NCBI GenBank assembly: GCA_003167215.1 | Contig: PMTV01000023.1 | Location: forward strand, 1 to 64,000 | DNA: 64,000 nt | DNA from: Acidobacteriota bacterium | Lineage (GTDB): Bacteria > Acidobacteriota > Terriglobia > Acidiferrales > UBA7541 | Direction of reading: 5' to 3' | Part shown: positions 7,357 through 17,500 of the stretch, one piece after another | Position numbering within the stretch: the stretch's first letter is position 1 | Layout: each line of letters begins with the position of its first letter | Translations under genes and position numbers: made by a program | The notes under the pieces: generated by a model | The model's input: the letters and a program-made list of their open reading frames with translations, nothing else | The model's database searches: none | What the model was told of the DNA's origin: nothing

Positions 7357-9045
7357 TCACTTCACCGGGGCATTGAGTGCTGCAACGAGTTCGACGAAAG
7401 TCGAAGCTTCCAGCACCTGATCGATGGCTTCCTTGCGACTGAACATTTCCCCGGCGTCACCCAACAAGTCGTGCTGAGCCTGATTGTCTCCCGTGAGAAT
7501 TAGAATAATGAGACGCGAGAGTTTGCCGTCTCTTGCGTCGAAATCGATACCAGCCTCTGACTTGCCAATTACCACGATCGGATGCGGAAGGCCGCCAACA
7601 CGGGCGTGAGGAATCGCCAAGCTGTTTTCCCAGCCGCTGGGGACAACCCGCTCGCGCTCCAATACGAGGCGCAAAAACCGCTCCGGTGCGTTGCTGACAG
7701 CGTCTGCTGCGATCTCACACATATGCTGAAGAGCTTCATCCTTTGTGCGGAACTTCATGGCCGGCAGAAAGAGTTTGGTAGTGACGGTATCCTTCAAGGT
7801 CAGGACCCGGCGCCGGCGCAGCAGGAAATGAATGGCGGGGGCGGAGACCAGCGAGGTGAATAGCGCCATGACCACGAGCGCTACGAACATGGTTTCGCGA
7901 ATCAATCCGGCCTGAAGCGCGAGGAGCCCCAGAATCATCTCCATAGCACCTCTGGCGTTCATGGCCAGACCCACGCCCCATGAAGTGCGGCGATCCATGC
8001 CTCCCAGGTGTGCTCCCCAGCCAGCGCCTAGCAGCTTCCCCAGGCAGGCAACCCCGATAACTGTCGCGGTGATGCCGAGGTTGAAGTTCGAGACGAAATT
8101 GGTGCGAAGACCAATGCTGGCGAAAAAGAACGGCGCGAATACGTTGGTGACAATGGAGTGGATGTGCTCAGACGTTCGTTTTCTCAGATGAGTGGATTCG
8201 CCGACGGCAATCCCAGTAATGAAAGCACCGAAGACGGCATGGATTCCCGCAAATTCCGCGAAGGCTGCACCGGCAAGAGTGAGCGTGAAAATAAAACCTA
8301 AAACGCCGCCTGGCCAGCTCGTGTGGGCCTGGATGAAGGGGAGTATTTTGTCGATCAACCAACGAACAAGGGTGAGTGCGAGCAAAGTGAAGGCGGCGAC
8401 AAGGAGAATCGTGCGCTTAACGCCACCGAAAGAATGCGAGCCGGTATTCATCATGCCGAGAATCATGGAGAACAGAATCCAGCCTACAAGATCGTCGAAC
8501 ATCGCCGAGGACATCACCACGGTGCCCATCTCAGTTCGAATGAGATTGAGATCCATTAGGATTTTGGCGATCACGGGAAGCGCGGATATCGAAAGCGCGG
8601 TGCCTACAAACAGGGCGAAGATCAGCCTGCTGGCACCCGCTTCGGCGCCCAGGAACCGCGGGAATGCGCCCGCTGCAGAGAAGCCCAAAGCGAACGGAAT
8701 GATTACCCCGAAGAAGCTGACCAGCAGGGCGCTCTTGCCTTGGCGAAAAATGCTGCGTAAGTCGATTTCGAGGCCGGCGGTGAGGAGGAAGAAAACGACA
8801 CCGATGGTCGTGACGGTTTCGAGCACGATGGGCATGGCGCCGGTACTGGGAAACAATGCCGCATAGATCTGGGGCCTGAAATGGCCGAGGAGAGTGGGTC
8901 CCAACAGGATTCCTGCAAGGATTTCGCCCAGAACGGAGGGCTGCCCCAGTTTCTGCATCAATTCGCCGGCGAGCTTGGCGGTTCCGAGGAGGACGGCGAG
9001 GGCCAGGAACATGGTCATCACTTCGTGCTGTGTCAGATGGGGCAT
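7357..9045 (-). CDS. CPA2-type cation/H+ antiporter fused to PTS EIIA-like domain
   Basis: About 562 residues. Residues 1 to ~395 form about 12 membrane segments of the monovalent cation:proton antiporter-2 (KefB/NapA-like) fold. Typical motifs are GEILAGILLGPTLLGHF near residue 40 and MFDDLVGWILFSMI, which carries the Asp pair of the ion site. Residues ~410-562 match the fold of PTS EIIA type 2 (mannitol/fructose): ENSLAIPHARVGGLPHPIV places a His at about residue 480 where the phospho-accepting His sits. The likely role is Na+ or K+/H+ exchange at the cytoplasmic membrane, gated or tuned by the EIIA domain. No sugar-specific EIIB/EIIC lies nearby, so the domain is probably regulatory. A gap of about 220 bp precedes it. 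Confidence 0.9.
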   Translation of the reverse strand: MPHLTQHEVMTMFLALAVLLGTAKLAGELMQKLGQPSVLGEILAGILLGPTLLGHFRPQIYAALFPSTGAMPIVLETVTTIGVVFFLLTAGLEIDLRSIFRQGKSALLVSFFGVIIPFALGFSAAGAFPRFLGAEAGASRLIFALFVGTALSISALPVIAKILMDLNLIRTEMGTVVMSSAMFDDLVGWILFSMILGMMNTGSHSFGGVKRTILLVAAFTLLALTLVRWLIDKILPFIQAHTSWPGGVLGFIFTLTLAGAAFAEFAGIHAVFGAFITGIAVGESTHLRKRTSEHIHSIVTNVFAPFFFASIGLRTNFVSNFNLGITATVIGVACLGKLLGAGWGAHLGGMDRRTSWGVGLAMNARGAMEMILGLLALQAGLIRETMFVALVVMALFTSLVSAPAIHFLLRRRRVLTLKDTVTTKLFLPAMKFRTKDEALQHMCEIAADAVSNAPERFLRLVLERERVVPSGWENSLAIPHARVGGLPHPIVVIGKSEAGIDFDARDGKLSRLIILILTGDNQAQHDLLGDAGEMFSRKEAIDQVLEASTFVELVAALNAPVK

Positions 9046-9265
9046 GCGGAGCCTGTGTTCTTTTGAGCGATCAGTGCGAGTCTGTGTTTAACACGCGCGA
9101 TGCTCTATCGCAAGCGTACGCGCTACGGGATATTTGCGTAATCGACGCCTGCCTGGGAAGCACTTCAGTCTCCGAGACTTCGATGGCAGCGTGAAATTTG
9201 GCCTGTTTGCTGCTATCTGATTGAGCGCAGCAAGTTTAGGTAAAGTGGAATTCTAGTAGAGGAAA

Positions 9266-9646
9266 ATGCTACAAAAACAGAAGCTTCCTACAGGTGCGCT
9301 TGTGCCAGAGAATTGCGGTGCGAAAGGATGCAAGATAGGCGTGCCCTCTGGGCTATCCGAAGAGCATTTGTGCATCCTCCATTTCACGCTCTTCATTGAA
9401 AACGAATGCGCTGAAATGCGGCGCGAAACCGCACTGGGGAGTAACAAGCACGAACGCCAAGTGGAGTTCATGCAGAAGATCGCGAGGCGCGGGGAGACGC
9501 TGGTGAATACGGCTACAAGCGGGTTTCCCATGTCTGATGAACTAAAAGCGCGCGTATTGAGTACCTTACTGACGTTGATGAACACGCGCGAAAATATGGA
9601 CCGCGCATTGATGCGGCAGTCCTCCGCCCGCCGATTCGCGGGCTGA
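9266..9646 (+). CDS. small hypothetical protein with Cys/His pairs
   Basis: About 126 residues. AGAGGAAA lies just upstream of the ATG. The N-terminal part has Cys and His at regular distances (CGAKGCKIG, LCILHFTLFIENECAEM), suggesting a small metal site. The rest is helical with many charged residues and ends RQSSARRFAG. No family recognised. It stands alone, convergent with the MoeB/ThiF-like gene. Confidence 0.6.
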   Translation: MLQKQKLPTGALVPENCGAKGCKIGVPSGLSEEHLCILHFTLFIENECAEMRRETALGSNKHERQVEFMQKIARRGETLVNTATSGFPMSDELKARVLSTLLTLMNTRENMDRALMRQSSARRFAG

Positions 9647-9714
9647 AATGAAATTCCCCGTTTAGTAGGATCGAATTGTTTGCCGAGCCGTTGAACCCCT
9701 AGACAATTTCAACT

Positions 9715-10752
9715 CTACGCGCCGATGAACCGGGCGTATAGCGATCGCGCAACGGCGGGATCTTGTGTCCCTTTTACTATGGCGCGGCCATCAGCAAAGA
9801 TGGTCATTTCGTACGGCGAGACGCGAAAGCGAAGAAGGAAGTCGTTGTTGCGGACATCGGCTACAGAGGCGTGCGCTAAACGGCGGCCGAGTTCACCGAG
9901 ATCAATTTTACGGCTGCCCTGGTGGATCTGAACAGAGTCGCGCCCGCACATGGTGACGTGAGGCTGAGCGTGTCCGGTAAGATACGTGAAATCGCGTCGC
10001 CCGCACGCGCGACAATCCGGATTTCGCGAGATTCGGATGGATTGGAATTTTCCGGTCCAAACATCGCAAGATACCAGGCGTCCGTGTAAGGTCTCGGGCT
10101 TCCCGGCCAAGAGTTTTGTCGCTTCTGCCGCTTGCATTGAAGCGATTACCCCGGCGGCGGCGTTGAGAATGCCCGCGGTGTCGCAAGTTTCTTCGGCGCC
10201 CAAGGTAAACGGTTTTTCCCGGCCTTCCAGCAGACACGCGAGGCAGGGGGTGTGGCCTGGGCGAATCGTGAGGGTGACACCGTAGCTTCCGACCGCGGCC
10301 GCATAAATCCACGGGATATCGAGGGCTATCGCCGCGTCGTTGAGCAGGAGCCGGGTCTCGAAATTGTCTGTGCCGTCGAGAATGAGGCTGAAGCCGCCGA
10401 GAAGTTCTGGGGCATTTTCCGGGGTGAGATCGGTGACAATCGCTTCAACCCGCACATCGGAATTGATCGAGTGCAGGCGCCGTTCCGCGGCAATGGACTT
10501 TGGCAGGGATTCTCGAGCGTCGGCTTCTTCGAACAAAGTCTGGCGCTGCAAATTTGATAGCTCTACGAAATCACGGTCGACGATACGCAGGCGCCCGAGT
10601 CCCGCCCGCACGAGCAAATTCGCAACTACCGTGCCCAGGGCGCCACAGCCCACCAGGACGGCGCTGGCGGCAACGAGGTTCTGCTGGCCGCCAGAACCGA
10701 TGCCGGGGAAGAGAATCTGACGGGAGTATTTCTCGCGCTGTTCGCCATTCAT
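9715..10752 (-). CDS. MoeB/ThiF/HesA-type adenylyltransferase (E1-like)
   Basis: About 345 residues. It activates the C-terminal Gly-Gly of a ubiquitin-like sulfur carrier (MoaD, ThiS or relative) as an acyl-adenylate. Seen: N-terminal EKYSRQILFPGIGSGGQQ, the nucleotide loop LVGCGALGTVVANLL, DRDFVELSNLQRQTLF with the substrate Arg, and DGTDNFETRLLLND. Also seen are zinc Cys pairs CLAC and CRAC, and the catalytic-cysteine region EETCDTAGIL. After ~residue 265 there is a non-rhodanese C-terminal extension of about 80 residues (SVADVRNNDFLLRF, YEMTIFADGRAIVKGT). ATG at 10752 is chosen because of AGGAAA upstream and the conserved start of the family; the longer frame is low-complexity. No carrier protein lies nearby, so MoeB and ThiF cannot be told apart. 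A divergent promoter region of about 90 bp separates it from the Omp85 gene. Confidence 0.9.
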   Translation of the reverse strand: MNGEQREKYSRQILFPGIGSGGQQNLVAASAVLVGCGALGTVVANLLVRAGLGRLRIVDRDFVELSNLQRQTLFEEADARESLPKSIAAERRLHSINSDVRVEAIVTDLTPENAPELLGGFSLILDGTDNFETRLLLNDAAIALDIPWIYAAAVGSYGVTLTIRPGHTPCLACLLEGREKPFTLGAEETCDTAGILNAAAGVIASMQAAEATKLLAGKPETLHGRLVSCDVWTGKFQSIRISRNPDCRACGRRDFTYLTGHAQPHVTMCGRDSVQIHQGSRKIDLGELGRRLAHASVADVRNNDFLLRFRVSPYEMTIFADGRAIVKGTQDPAVARSLYARFIGA

Positions 10753-10844
10753 CAGCTGTTTCCTAATGTGAACTTTATGATAACGCCTTTTCGACTCGTG
10801 CAGGCAACGCGGCGTGCTAACCTTTCTTCTTACCCCTCTGGCGA

Positions 10845-13800
10845 ATGAGGCTCCTCCGAAAAAAATCGATCCGCAGCCTTCGATGCGCGGGCCTTGCTGC
10901 GACATGGACAGCAGGAGCGCTTGTTTGCAGCGTTTTTGCGTGTGCGGCGGCGCGAGCACAGGAACCGGGCGTGGAAGGGGAGCAGGTGGCGGAGGTCCGC
11001 ATCCTGGGCGATGCGGGAAAAAGTGTGGGGCGAGACACAGCGTCGCTGCCCCTGAGGGCCGGGGAACAGTTTGACACAGCCAAGGAGCGCGAAGCTCTGC
11101 GGGAACTGTATCGCAGCGGCGACTACGAAGACATACACGTGGTGGCGGCATCGACGGCGAAAGGTCTGCGTGTGGACTTTGTCGTTCGCCGAAATTACTT
11201 CAACAACGCAATCCGAGTGGAAGGATTAAAGGACCCGCCAAGCGAGCCCGCTGCGCTGGCTTCCATGCGATTAGGCTTGGGCGAGCCGTTCCGCGAGAGC
11301 GCTCTGCAAGAGGCGATTCAGCGGCTAAAAGACACGCTACGCAGCGAAGGACTATTCCAAGCGAAAGTGACATGGAAGTTGACGCCGCACGAGGACACCC
11401 GTCAGATGGATGTGTTAGTTACCGTGGACCCTGGCCCCCGGGCGGTGGTGGGAAGCTTTGTTTTGCAAAATAAGACTCCTTATCCGGACGACGAGATCAT
11501 TCGCCGGTCAAAGATTAAGTTGAAAAAGCAACTGACCACGGCGCGCCTAACCAAGGCCACGCAGCGTCTGAAGAAATATTTGGTAAACCAAGGATATCTG
11601 GGTGCCGCAGTGGTGATCACCGCGGGGCAGTACGACGCGCAATTAAATGTAGTGCCTTTGAAATACGAGGTGACTACAGGGCCGCGAGTAAATGTTGAGC
11701 TGGTCGGTGCGAAACTGAGGAAAGGAAAGCTGCGTTCGCTTCTGCCGATTTATGCAGAAGGCGCAGCGGATGAAGATTTACTGCAGGAAGGCCGGCGTAA
11801 TATCCGCGATTACTTTCAACGGCAAGGGTATTTCGACGCGGACGTGAAGGTGAGCTCTCACGAGGACGCCGCGCGCGGGGAGCGCATGATTAGCTACGAA
11901 GTCGTCCGCGGCAATAAATTCCGCCTTGCCAGTGTCGGTTTCGCCGGGAACAAGTATTTCAGCAAACGATTGTTGGAAAGCCGGCTGCAACTGCAGCCCG
12001 CTTCCTTTGGATCGAACGGGCGGTTCAGCCAGCAACTGGTGAACGACGATGCCGATTCCATACGCGGACTTTATCTTTCCAACGGCTTTCTGGATGTGAA
12101 GGTCACTTCTTCGCTGGACGACGACTATCAGGGTAAAAAGGGGACTCTCTCCGTTTCGTACGGCATCGTGGAAGGCCCGCAAACGCTGGTTGCCGACCTT
12201 CACGTGGAAGGCAATCGGGTGATGAGCACCGATACGCTGCTGGGCGTTGTGGGATCGTCGGCCGGCCAGCCCTATTCGGCTTCAGGGGTAGCGAGCGATC
12301 GCAATAACATACTCGCGATGTATTACAACGAAGGCTTTCCCGCAGCTCATTTCCAGGAAGAAGTATCACCGGGAGCTACGGCGAATGAAGTCCGGCTTAC
12401 ATATCACATCATGGAAGGCGAGCGCATCGAAGTGGCGAAGGTTTTGATCACGGGCTACCAATTTACGCGGCCAGGAGTGATCGCGCGCCAGATCAAAATT
12501 AAATCGGACGGCCCGCTGAGAGAAGGGGACGTGGTGGAAACACAACGGCGGCTTTACAACCTGGGCGTATTCAGCCGTGTTCAGATAGAGTCGCAGAATC
12601 CGGCGGGCACCGATCCGAATAAAACCATCGTCGTAGATTTACAGGAAGGGAAACGCTACACGATAGGGTATGGAGTGGGATTCGAAGTTCAGCAGATCGG
12701 AGCTAGCTGCAGCTCGAACTCCAAGAATCCGGGCCAGCCCAGTTGCGATCCCAACGCCACGGTGATCGCCGAAAGCCCGCGCGTTATCTTTGAAATTTCT
12801 CGATCGAATATGTTCGGGCGGGCGCAGACGCTTACTTTTAAAGCGCGTGCGAGCACGCTGGAATATCGATCGCTGTTGAGTTATACCGCAGACAACTTCT
12901 GGGGCCACCCGTCAATCGGCGTTCAATTGATCGGATTGGCGGACAAAGCGCAGGATGTACAGACCTTCACGTCCGTGAGATATGAGGGCGCATTTCAAGT
13001 GGCCGAGAAATTCTCGCGCTCGAGTTCCATCCTCTACAGATATTTTTTCCGGAGGGTTACGGCTTCGCAGCTACGAATCACTCCGGATGAAATTCCGCTG
13101 TTTAGCCAGCCGACGTTGGTATCCGGTTTCGGGATTACTTACGCGCGCGAGCGCCGCGATAATCCCGTTGATGCAAAGCGCGGGACGTTTAATACAGTGG
13201 ATTTAAGCGTGGCTTCAACCTCGCTCGGTTCCAGCGCAAGTTTTTTTCGAGGTTTTTTTCAAAACTCGTCGTTTCATCCTTTTGGCCGAGCATTCGTGTT
13301 CGCGCGGGCCACCCGTTTTGGCTTCGAGCAACCACTGGGCACGACCATCGAAGGCGGAACGTCGGAAGGCGGCTCGACAAGCTGCACTTCGACGACTCCC
13401 GCAGTGGGGGAGCAAGTGATTCCGCTGCCGGAGCGGTTTTTTGCCGGCGGCGCAACAACGCTTCGCGGTTTCGGCCTGAATGAAGCCGGCCCACGGGATC
13501 CGTGCACGGGCTTCCCTATCGGCGGACTTGCAGTGCTCATGTTCAACCAGGAGTTGCGATTTCCGATGAAGCTTCCGTTTATCGGCAACCGTTTGGGCGG
13601 CACGATATTTTACGATGGCGGCAATGTGTACAGCGATTTGAGCCACATATCCATGGCGTGGAAGCCGTCTTCCACTTCGAACCTGAATTATTTTTCGCAT
13701 ACGGTGGGTTTTGGCTTTCGGTATCCCACGCCGGTAGGGCCTGTTCGAGTGGACTTCGGATACCAACTGAATCCAGCCCAATATCAAGCGACGATTCCGC

Positions 13801-13871
13801 CTAACCCGTTTCAGCAATTTTTCCGGCTGCCGCATTTCGAGTTTTCGTTCAACATTGGACCGATCTTTTGA
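10845..13871 (+). CDS. bamA: Omp85-family outer-membrane assembly protein, 7 POTRA domains
   Basis: About 1008 residues: a Sec signal peptide (residues 1-38, cleavage after AAARAQ), then POTRA repeats and a C-terminal beta-barrel. I count seven POTRA units by the recurring (V)xV.(G) start, the RL...LYNLG/GYF/GFL helix and the terminal V.EG. Their approximate boundaries are residues 45-115, 116-195, 196-275, 276-350, 351-440, 441-520 and 521-600. The barrel begins near KRYTIGYGVGFEVQQ, holds FARATRFGFEQPLG and VDAKRGTFNTVDL motifs, and ends FSFNIGPIF with the terminal aromatic signal. It inserts and folds outer-membrane proteins. The symbol is tentative, since TamA-like is the alternative. It heads an operon with a SurA-like protein and TamB, and the SurA-like gene starts 7 bp after its stop. 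Confidence 0.9.
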   Translation: MRLLRKKSIRSLRCAGLAATWTAGALVCSVFACAAARAQEPGVEGEQVAEVRILGDAGKSVGRDTASLPLRAGEQFDTAKEREALRELYRSGDYEDIHVVAASTAKGLRVDFVVRRNYFNNAIRVEGLKDPPSEPAALASMRLGLGEPFRESALQEAIQRLKDTLRSEGLFQAKVTWKLTPHEDTRQMDVLVTVDPGPRAVVGSFVLQNKTPYPDDEIIRRSKIKLKKQLTTARLTKATQRLKKYLVNQGYLGAAVVITAGQYDAQLNVVPLKYEVTTGPRVNVELVGAKLRKGKLRSLLPIYAEGAADEDLLQEGRRNIRDYFQRQGYFDADVKVSSHEDAARGERMISYEVVRGNKFRLASVGFAGNKYFSKRLLESRLQLQPASFGSNGRFSQQLVNDDADSIRGLYLSNGFLDVKVTSSLDDDYQGKKGTLSVSYGIVEGPQTLVADLHVEGNRVMSTDTLLGVVGSSAGQPYSASGVASDRNNILAMYYNEGFPAAHFQEEVSPGATANEVRLTYHIMEGERIEVAKVLITGYQFTRPGVIARQIKIKSDGPLREGDVVETQRRLYNLGVFSRVQIESQNPAGTDPNKTIVVDLQEGKRYTIGYGVGFEVQQIGASCSSNSKNPGQPSCDPNATVIAESPRVIFEISRSNMFGRAQTLTFKARASTLEYRSLLSYTADNFWGHPSIGVQLIGLADKAQDVQTFTSVRYEGAFQVAEKFSRSSSILYRYFFRRVTASQLRITPDEIPLFSQPTLVSGFGITYARERRDNPVDAKRGTFNTVDLSVASTSLGSSASFFRGFFQNSSFHPFGRAFVFARATRFGFEQPLGTTIEGGTSEGGSTSCTSTTPAVGEQVIPLPERFFAGGATTLRGFGLNEAGPRDPCTGFPIGGLAVLMFNQELRFPMKLPFIGNRLGGTIFYDGGNVYSDLSHISMAWKPSSTSNLNYFSHTVGFGFRYPTPVGPVRVDFGYQLNPAQYQATIPPNPFQQFFRLPHFEFSFNIGPIF

Positions 13872-13878
13872 AAAGAGA

Positions 13879-14592
13879 GTGATAGGACGCTTGGCGCGAC
13901 GCGCGATTTTCGTGATGGGATTGCCGCTTTTGCTCTGTGGTATCGGGGCTTCGCCGGCGTGTGCGCAATCAGCTTCTCGTTCTGAACCGGGCGCGGTCCA
14001 GGAAGATTCCAAAGCGCGACCGATCGATGGCGTGGCTGCGCGCATTGAAGATGACTTGATTTTAGAGAGCGAAGTTCGCGAGCTAGCCGCTTTCCAGAAG
14101 CTGGTAGACGGCCAAGCGAAACCTCGCCTGGACTTGATGAACGAGCTGGCGGACCAGTGGATCGTGAGGGGCGAAGCCAACACGGCGAAGTATCCGCGGC
14201 CGTCTGCCGCGGAGGTTGACAATGCTTATCAGCAATTTGTAAAGCAGTTCGGTTCTCCTGAGGAGTTCCAAAAACGGTGCGCCGATGCAGAGATAACGGA
14301 CGCGGCAGTCCGGCGAGAGCTGGAGCAGCAGCTATACCTCGCGCACTTTCTGGATTATCGATTCCGCGCCGCAGCACAGGTGGACGACAAGCAAGTGGAG
14401 AAGTATTACAACGACGAATTCGCACCCCAGCTCAAGGCGCGCGGCGAGCCGGTTCCACCGCTCGAAGAAGTGGAAGACACCATCCGCGAGGTTCTGATTC
14501 AAAGGGCCATCAACGCGCGCGCAACGAAATGGCTGGACGATACGAGGGAGCGCTTGAAAATTGATATCGTGCCGCAAGGGAGCGGATCGTGA
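13879..14592 (+). CDS. SurA-like periplasmic chaperone lacking a PPIase domain
   Basis: About 237 residues with an N-terminal signal sequence (AIFVMGLPLLLCGIGASPACAQ). The rest matches the SurA N-terminal chaperone region: IDGVAARIEDDLILESEVRE (VNG/D-type start), LMNELADQWIVRGEAN, then FGSPEEFQKRCADAEIT and VRRELEQQLYLAHFLDYRF. It ends in a C-terminal helix (VLIQRAINARATKWLDDTRE). No parvulin-type rotamase domain is present. It lies between the Omp85 gene and tamB and overlaps tamB by 4 bp (GTGA), so it probably hands outer-membrane clients to these two. Start codons are ambiguous: GTG at 13879 is used, TTG at 13855 and 13891 are possible. Confidence 0.75.
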   Translation: MIGRLARRAIFVMGLPLLLCGIGASPACAQSASRSEPGAVQEDSKARPIDGVAARIEDDLILESEVRELAAFQKLVDGQAKPRLDLMNELADQWIVRGEANTAKYPRPSAAEVDNAYQQFVKQFGSPEEFQKRCADAEITDAAVRRELEQQLYLAHFLDYRFRAAAQVDDKQVEKYYNDEFAPQLKARGEPVPPLEEVEDTIREVLIQRAINARATKWLDDTRERLKIDIVPQGSGS

Positions 14593-17500
14593 GACGCCGT
14601 CGAGTGGCGCGGAGCATCGTTCTGGTGCTGCTCTTATTGATAACCGCGGGCGTGGTGGCGTTCGAAGCGTTCAAGATAGAGGTAGTGGAGCGCTGGGCCC
14701 GAGATCAGATAGTGCAACAACTGGAGCTACGGACCGGAGCGCGGGTGGAAGTTGGCACGTTTCACGTAAATATTTTGCGGCTTCGCGTCCAGGCCGATAA
14801 CTTCACGCTGCACGGTTTAGAGGACGCCAGCAAGCCGCCCCTGTTCCATGCGGATCGAGTGGACTTGGGTATCACGATTCTCTCGTTAGTCCGCCGCAAA
14901 TTTGCGTTGAGCGAACTAGTGGTTGACCGTCCCCAGGTTGCAGTGCAATTCGAGAAGGGCGGCCACAGTAATCTGCCGACGCCGAAAATCGTGTCGAGCG
15001 AGTCCTGGCAGCAGGATCTTTTCGATTTGCAGATACGATGGCTGGAAGTGCGAGACGGCAGTGCGCTGATCAATGACCGGCGCGTGCCGCTCACGGCAAA
15101 AGGCCAGAATTTCGAATTCAAATTGAATTACGGGGCGGCCAGAGCAGGCGGCGATTCCTACATCGGTAACCTCCAGTGGAAACAAGTGGAAATTGCGGAG
15201 CGGAAGGACGCGCCTTTCCGGTCCGATATCTCGGCAAAGTTCACGCTGCATCGTGACGCGTTCGAGCTGGATGAGTTGGTTTGGAAGCTGCCGCACTCTG
15301 AACTCAATCTCCGCGCTGAGTTGCCCAGCTTCTCGCGAGCGAATTGGAATTTGCGGTACCGCGGCCGACTGACGCTCGCGGACTTGCGCACGATTTTTCG
15401 CCAGACCCTGGTGCCCGACGCGATTGCAGATTTTTCCGGCCAGGCCAGCTATACCGACGGCGAGTGGGCAGCCAGCGGGCACTACGCCGGCCGCCAAATC
15501 AATTTGCCGTACGTTTGGTTTCATGCAAACGGAATCGAAACATGGGGAGATTTCGAGGTTGCGCACGAACAACTTGTGGTCCCGAACTTAGGCGTGCGCG
15601 CTCTGGGCGGAACGGTGGAGGGCCGGCTGGAAATGGATTTGAAGACTCTGTCCGTCCGCACCGAGACCCATCTGCGCGGCACCAGCCTGGCAGCGGCGTT
15701 CGCGGCTGTCAATAATCCGGATTTTCCGGTGGATACGCTGCACTGGGACTCCATCATGGAGGTGGATTCGACGAATACATGGTCTGGCCCGTTCCAGCAC
15801 TTTCGCTCCCAGGGCGAATCACGCTGGACGCAGCCGGCGCACGTGCCGGGAGTGATTCCCGCCGCGGCGGCGATTACCTACGACTATTCGGACGATGCGG
15901 GAGCGGCCACGTTCACACATAGCGAGATCTCCACGCCGACAACGAGAATTGAATTCGACGGCTATCTCGGCGGACGCGATTCCGCCTTGGAATTAAGATT
16001 GAACGCGGACGATCTGAACCCCTGGGATGACTTCATCAATAAGTTGCGTGGTGCGGAAGCGGTGCCGGCACACGAAGCCGGCGACGTTGTTTTTCGAGGG
16101 CGCATTCTGGGTCCCATTGAAGGTCCCACGTTCGCCGGGCATTTCAGAGCTACGAACGCACGTTACGATGCGTTGTACTGGGACAGCATTGACGGCGATC
16201 TCGAGTATTCGCTGGATTTCTTTCGCTTGTCGAAAGCCACGGTGACCCGAGGGCAATTCTCGGCAGCTCTCAATGTGCAGCTAAATTTCGATGGCGACTG
16301 GAGCTTTGTCCCCTCAAGCGCTTGGACGCTAGACGCCAAGGTGGAACGCGGGTCCGTGGCTGATCTGCAAGCCATATTCGGCACAAATTACCCCGTCACC
16401 GGATTTTTGAGCGGCGATTTTCGCGGCGAGGGAACAAGCGCCGTTCCGGTACTGAATGGGAATTTTGTCCTGGATGATATGGAGGCCAAAGGCTTTCATT
16501 TCGATCAGCTCAAAGGCCAATTGCATCTGGCGCACGACGAAATTCGACTTTCGCGGGCCGAACTCCGCCGCGACACAGGGCGAGTGGCCGGAGATGTGCT
16601 TTATCGCCCGGCGGAGCAAACGATGGAGTTCAACCTGAACGGTACCGGAATCCCGCTGGAAAAATTCGCCGCGCTGCAGAAAACCTCGATGCCTATTGCC
16701 GGAGAACTTGATTTTAATCTGCGCGGCGACGGCCCTATTCGCGCGCCTGCGGCGCACGGCGAAATCCGGCTGGTGGGATTAAAGGTCGGAACCGATAACG
16801 AGGGAAATTTTCGCGCGCAAGTAGAATCGGACGGCAAGAATGCCCAGGTCACTTTCAATTCGGAAATGTCGAAGGGCCAATTGACAGGCCACCTTGCTAT
16901 CGAATTGACGGGGGATCAGATCATTTCCGGCGGTCTCTCGGCCAAGCAATTCGATCTCGACGCGTTCATAACCGCGGGGCTTCATCTGAAGAATTTGACG
17001 CGCCCCAGCGCGGTGGACGGTGAATTCACGATATCCGGCTCGTTGCGGCAGCCGGACAGCATTGAGGTAAAGGTAGACATCTCGGAAGTTTCTTTCGACT
17101 ACCAGTTCGTTCAACTTCAGAATGACGGGCCCATCCAGATTGTCTACCATCGCAACGAAGTGCGCATCGAGCGACTGCACCTCCACGGGCCGTACACAGA
17201 CATGCAACTAAGCGGCTCGGCGCGCTTCGACCGCGATCGGCCGCTCCATTTCAATCTCACAGGTGGCATTAACCTCCAATTTGCCAAGGGGCTGATTCCG
17301 AATCTCGAAGGGCAGGGTGAAGCGGACGTGAACGTTTCGGTGGAGGGCACGATCTCGAAGCCGCGCATTACCGGACGAGCGAACGTTCGCGATGCCTCCG
17401 CGCACTACTCCGATTTTCCGGTGGGCTTGAGCCATGTGAATGGAGATTTGGTCTTCGATCAAAACCGCTTGCTTTTCGACCGGGTCACCGCCGAGTCCGG

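Noticed and set aside
8192-8866. Plus-strand frame of about 224 residues opposite the antiporter
   Set aside because: Antisense shadow of the membrane domain; composition is Lys/Arg/Pro-biased with no family match.
10753-11151. N-terminal extension of the MoeB/ThiF-like gene
   Set aside because: The extra ~130 residues are Pro/Arg/Ser low-complexity, overlap the Omp85 gene start on the other strand, and the family begins at the Met at 10752 with a ribosome binding site.
13215-14222. Long minus-strand frame (about 335 residues) opposite the Omp85/SurA-like junction
   Set aside because: Arg/Ser-rich composition typical of antisense of GC-rich genes, no domain, and both plus-strand genes are clear.
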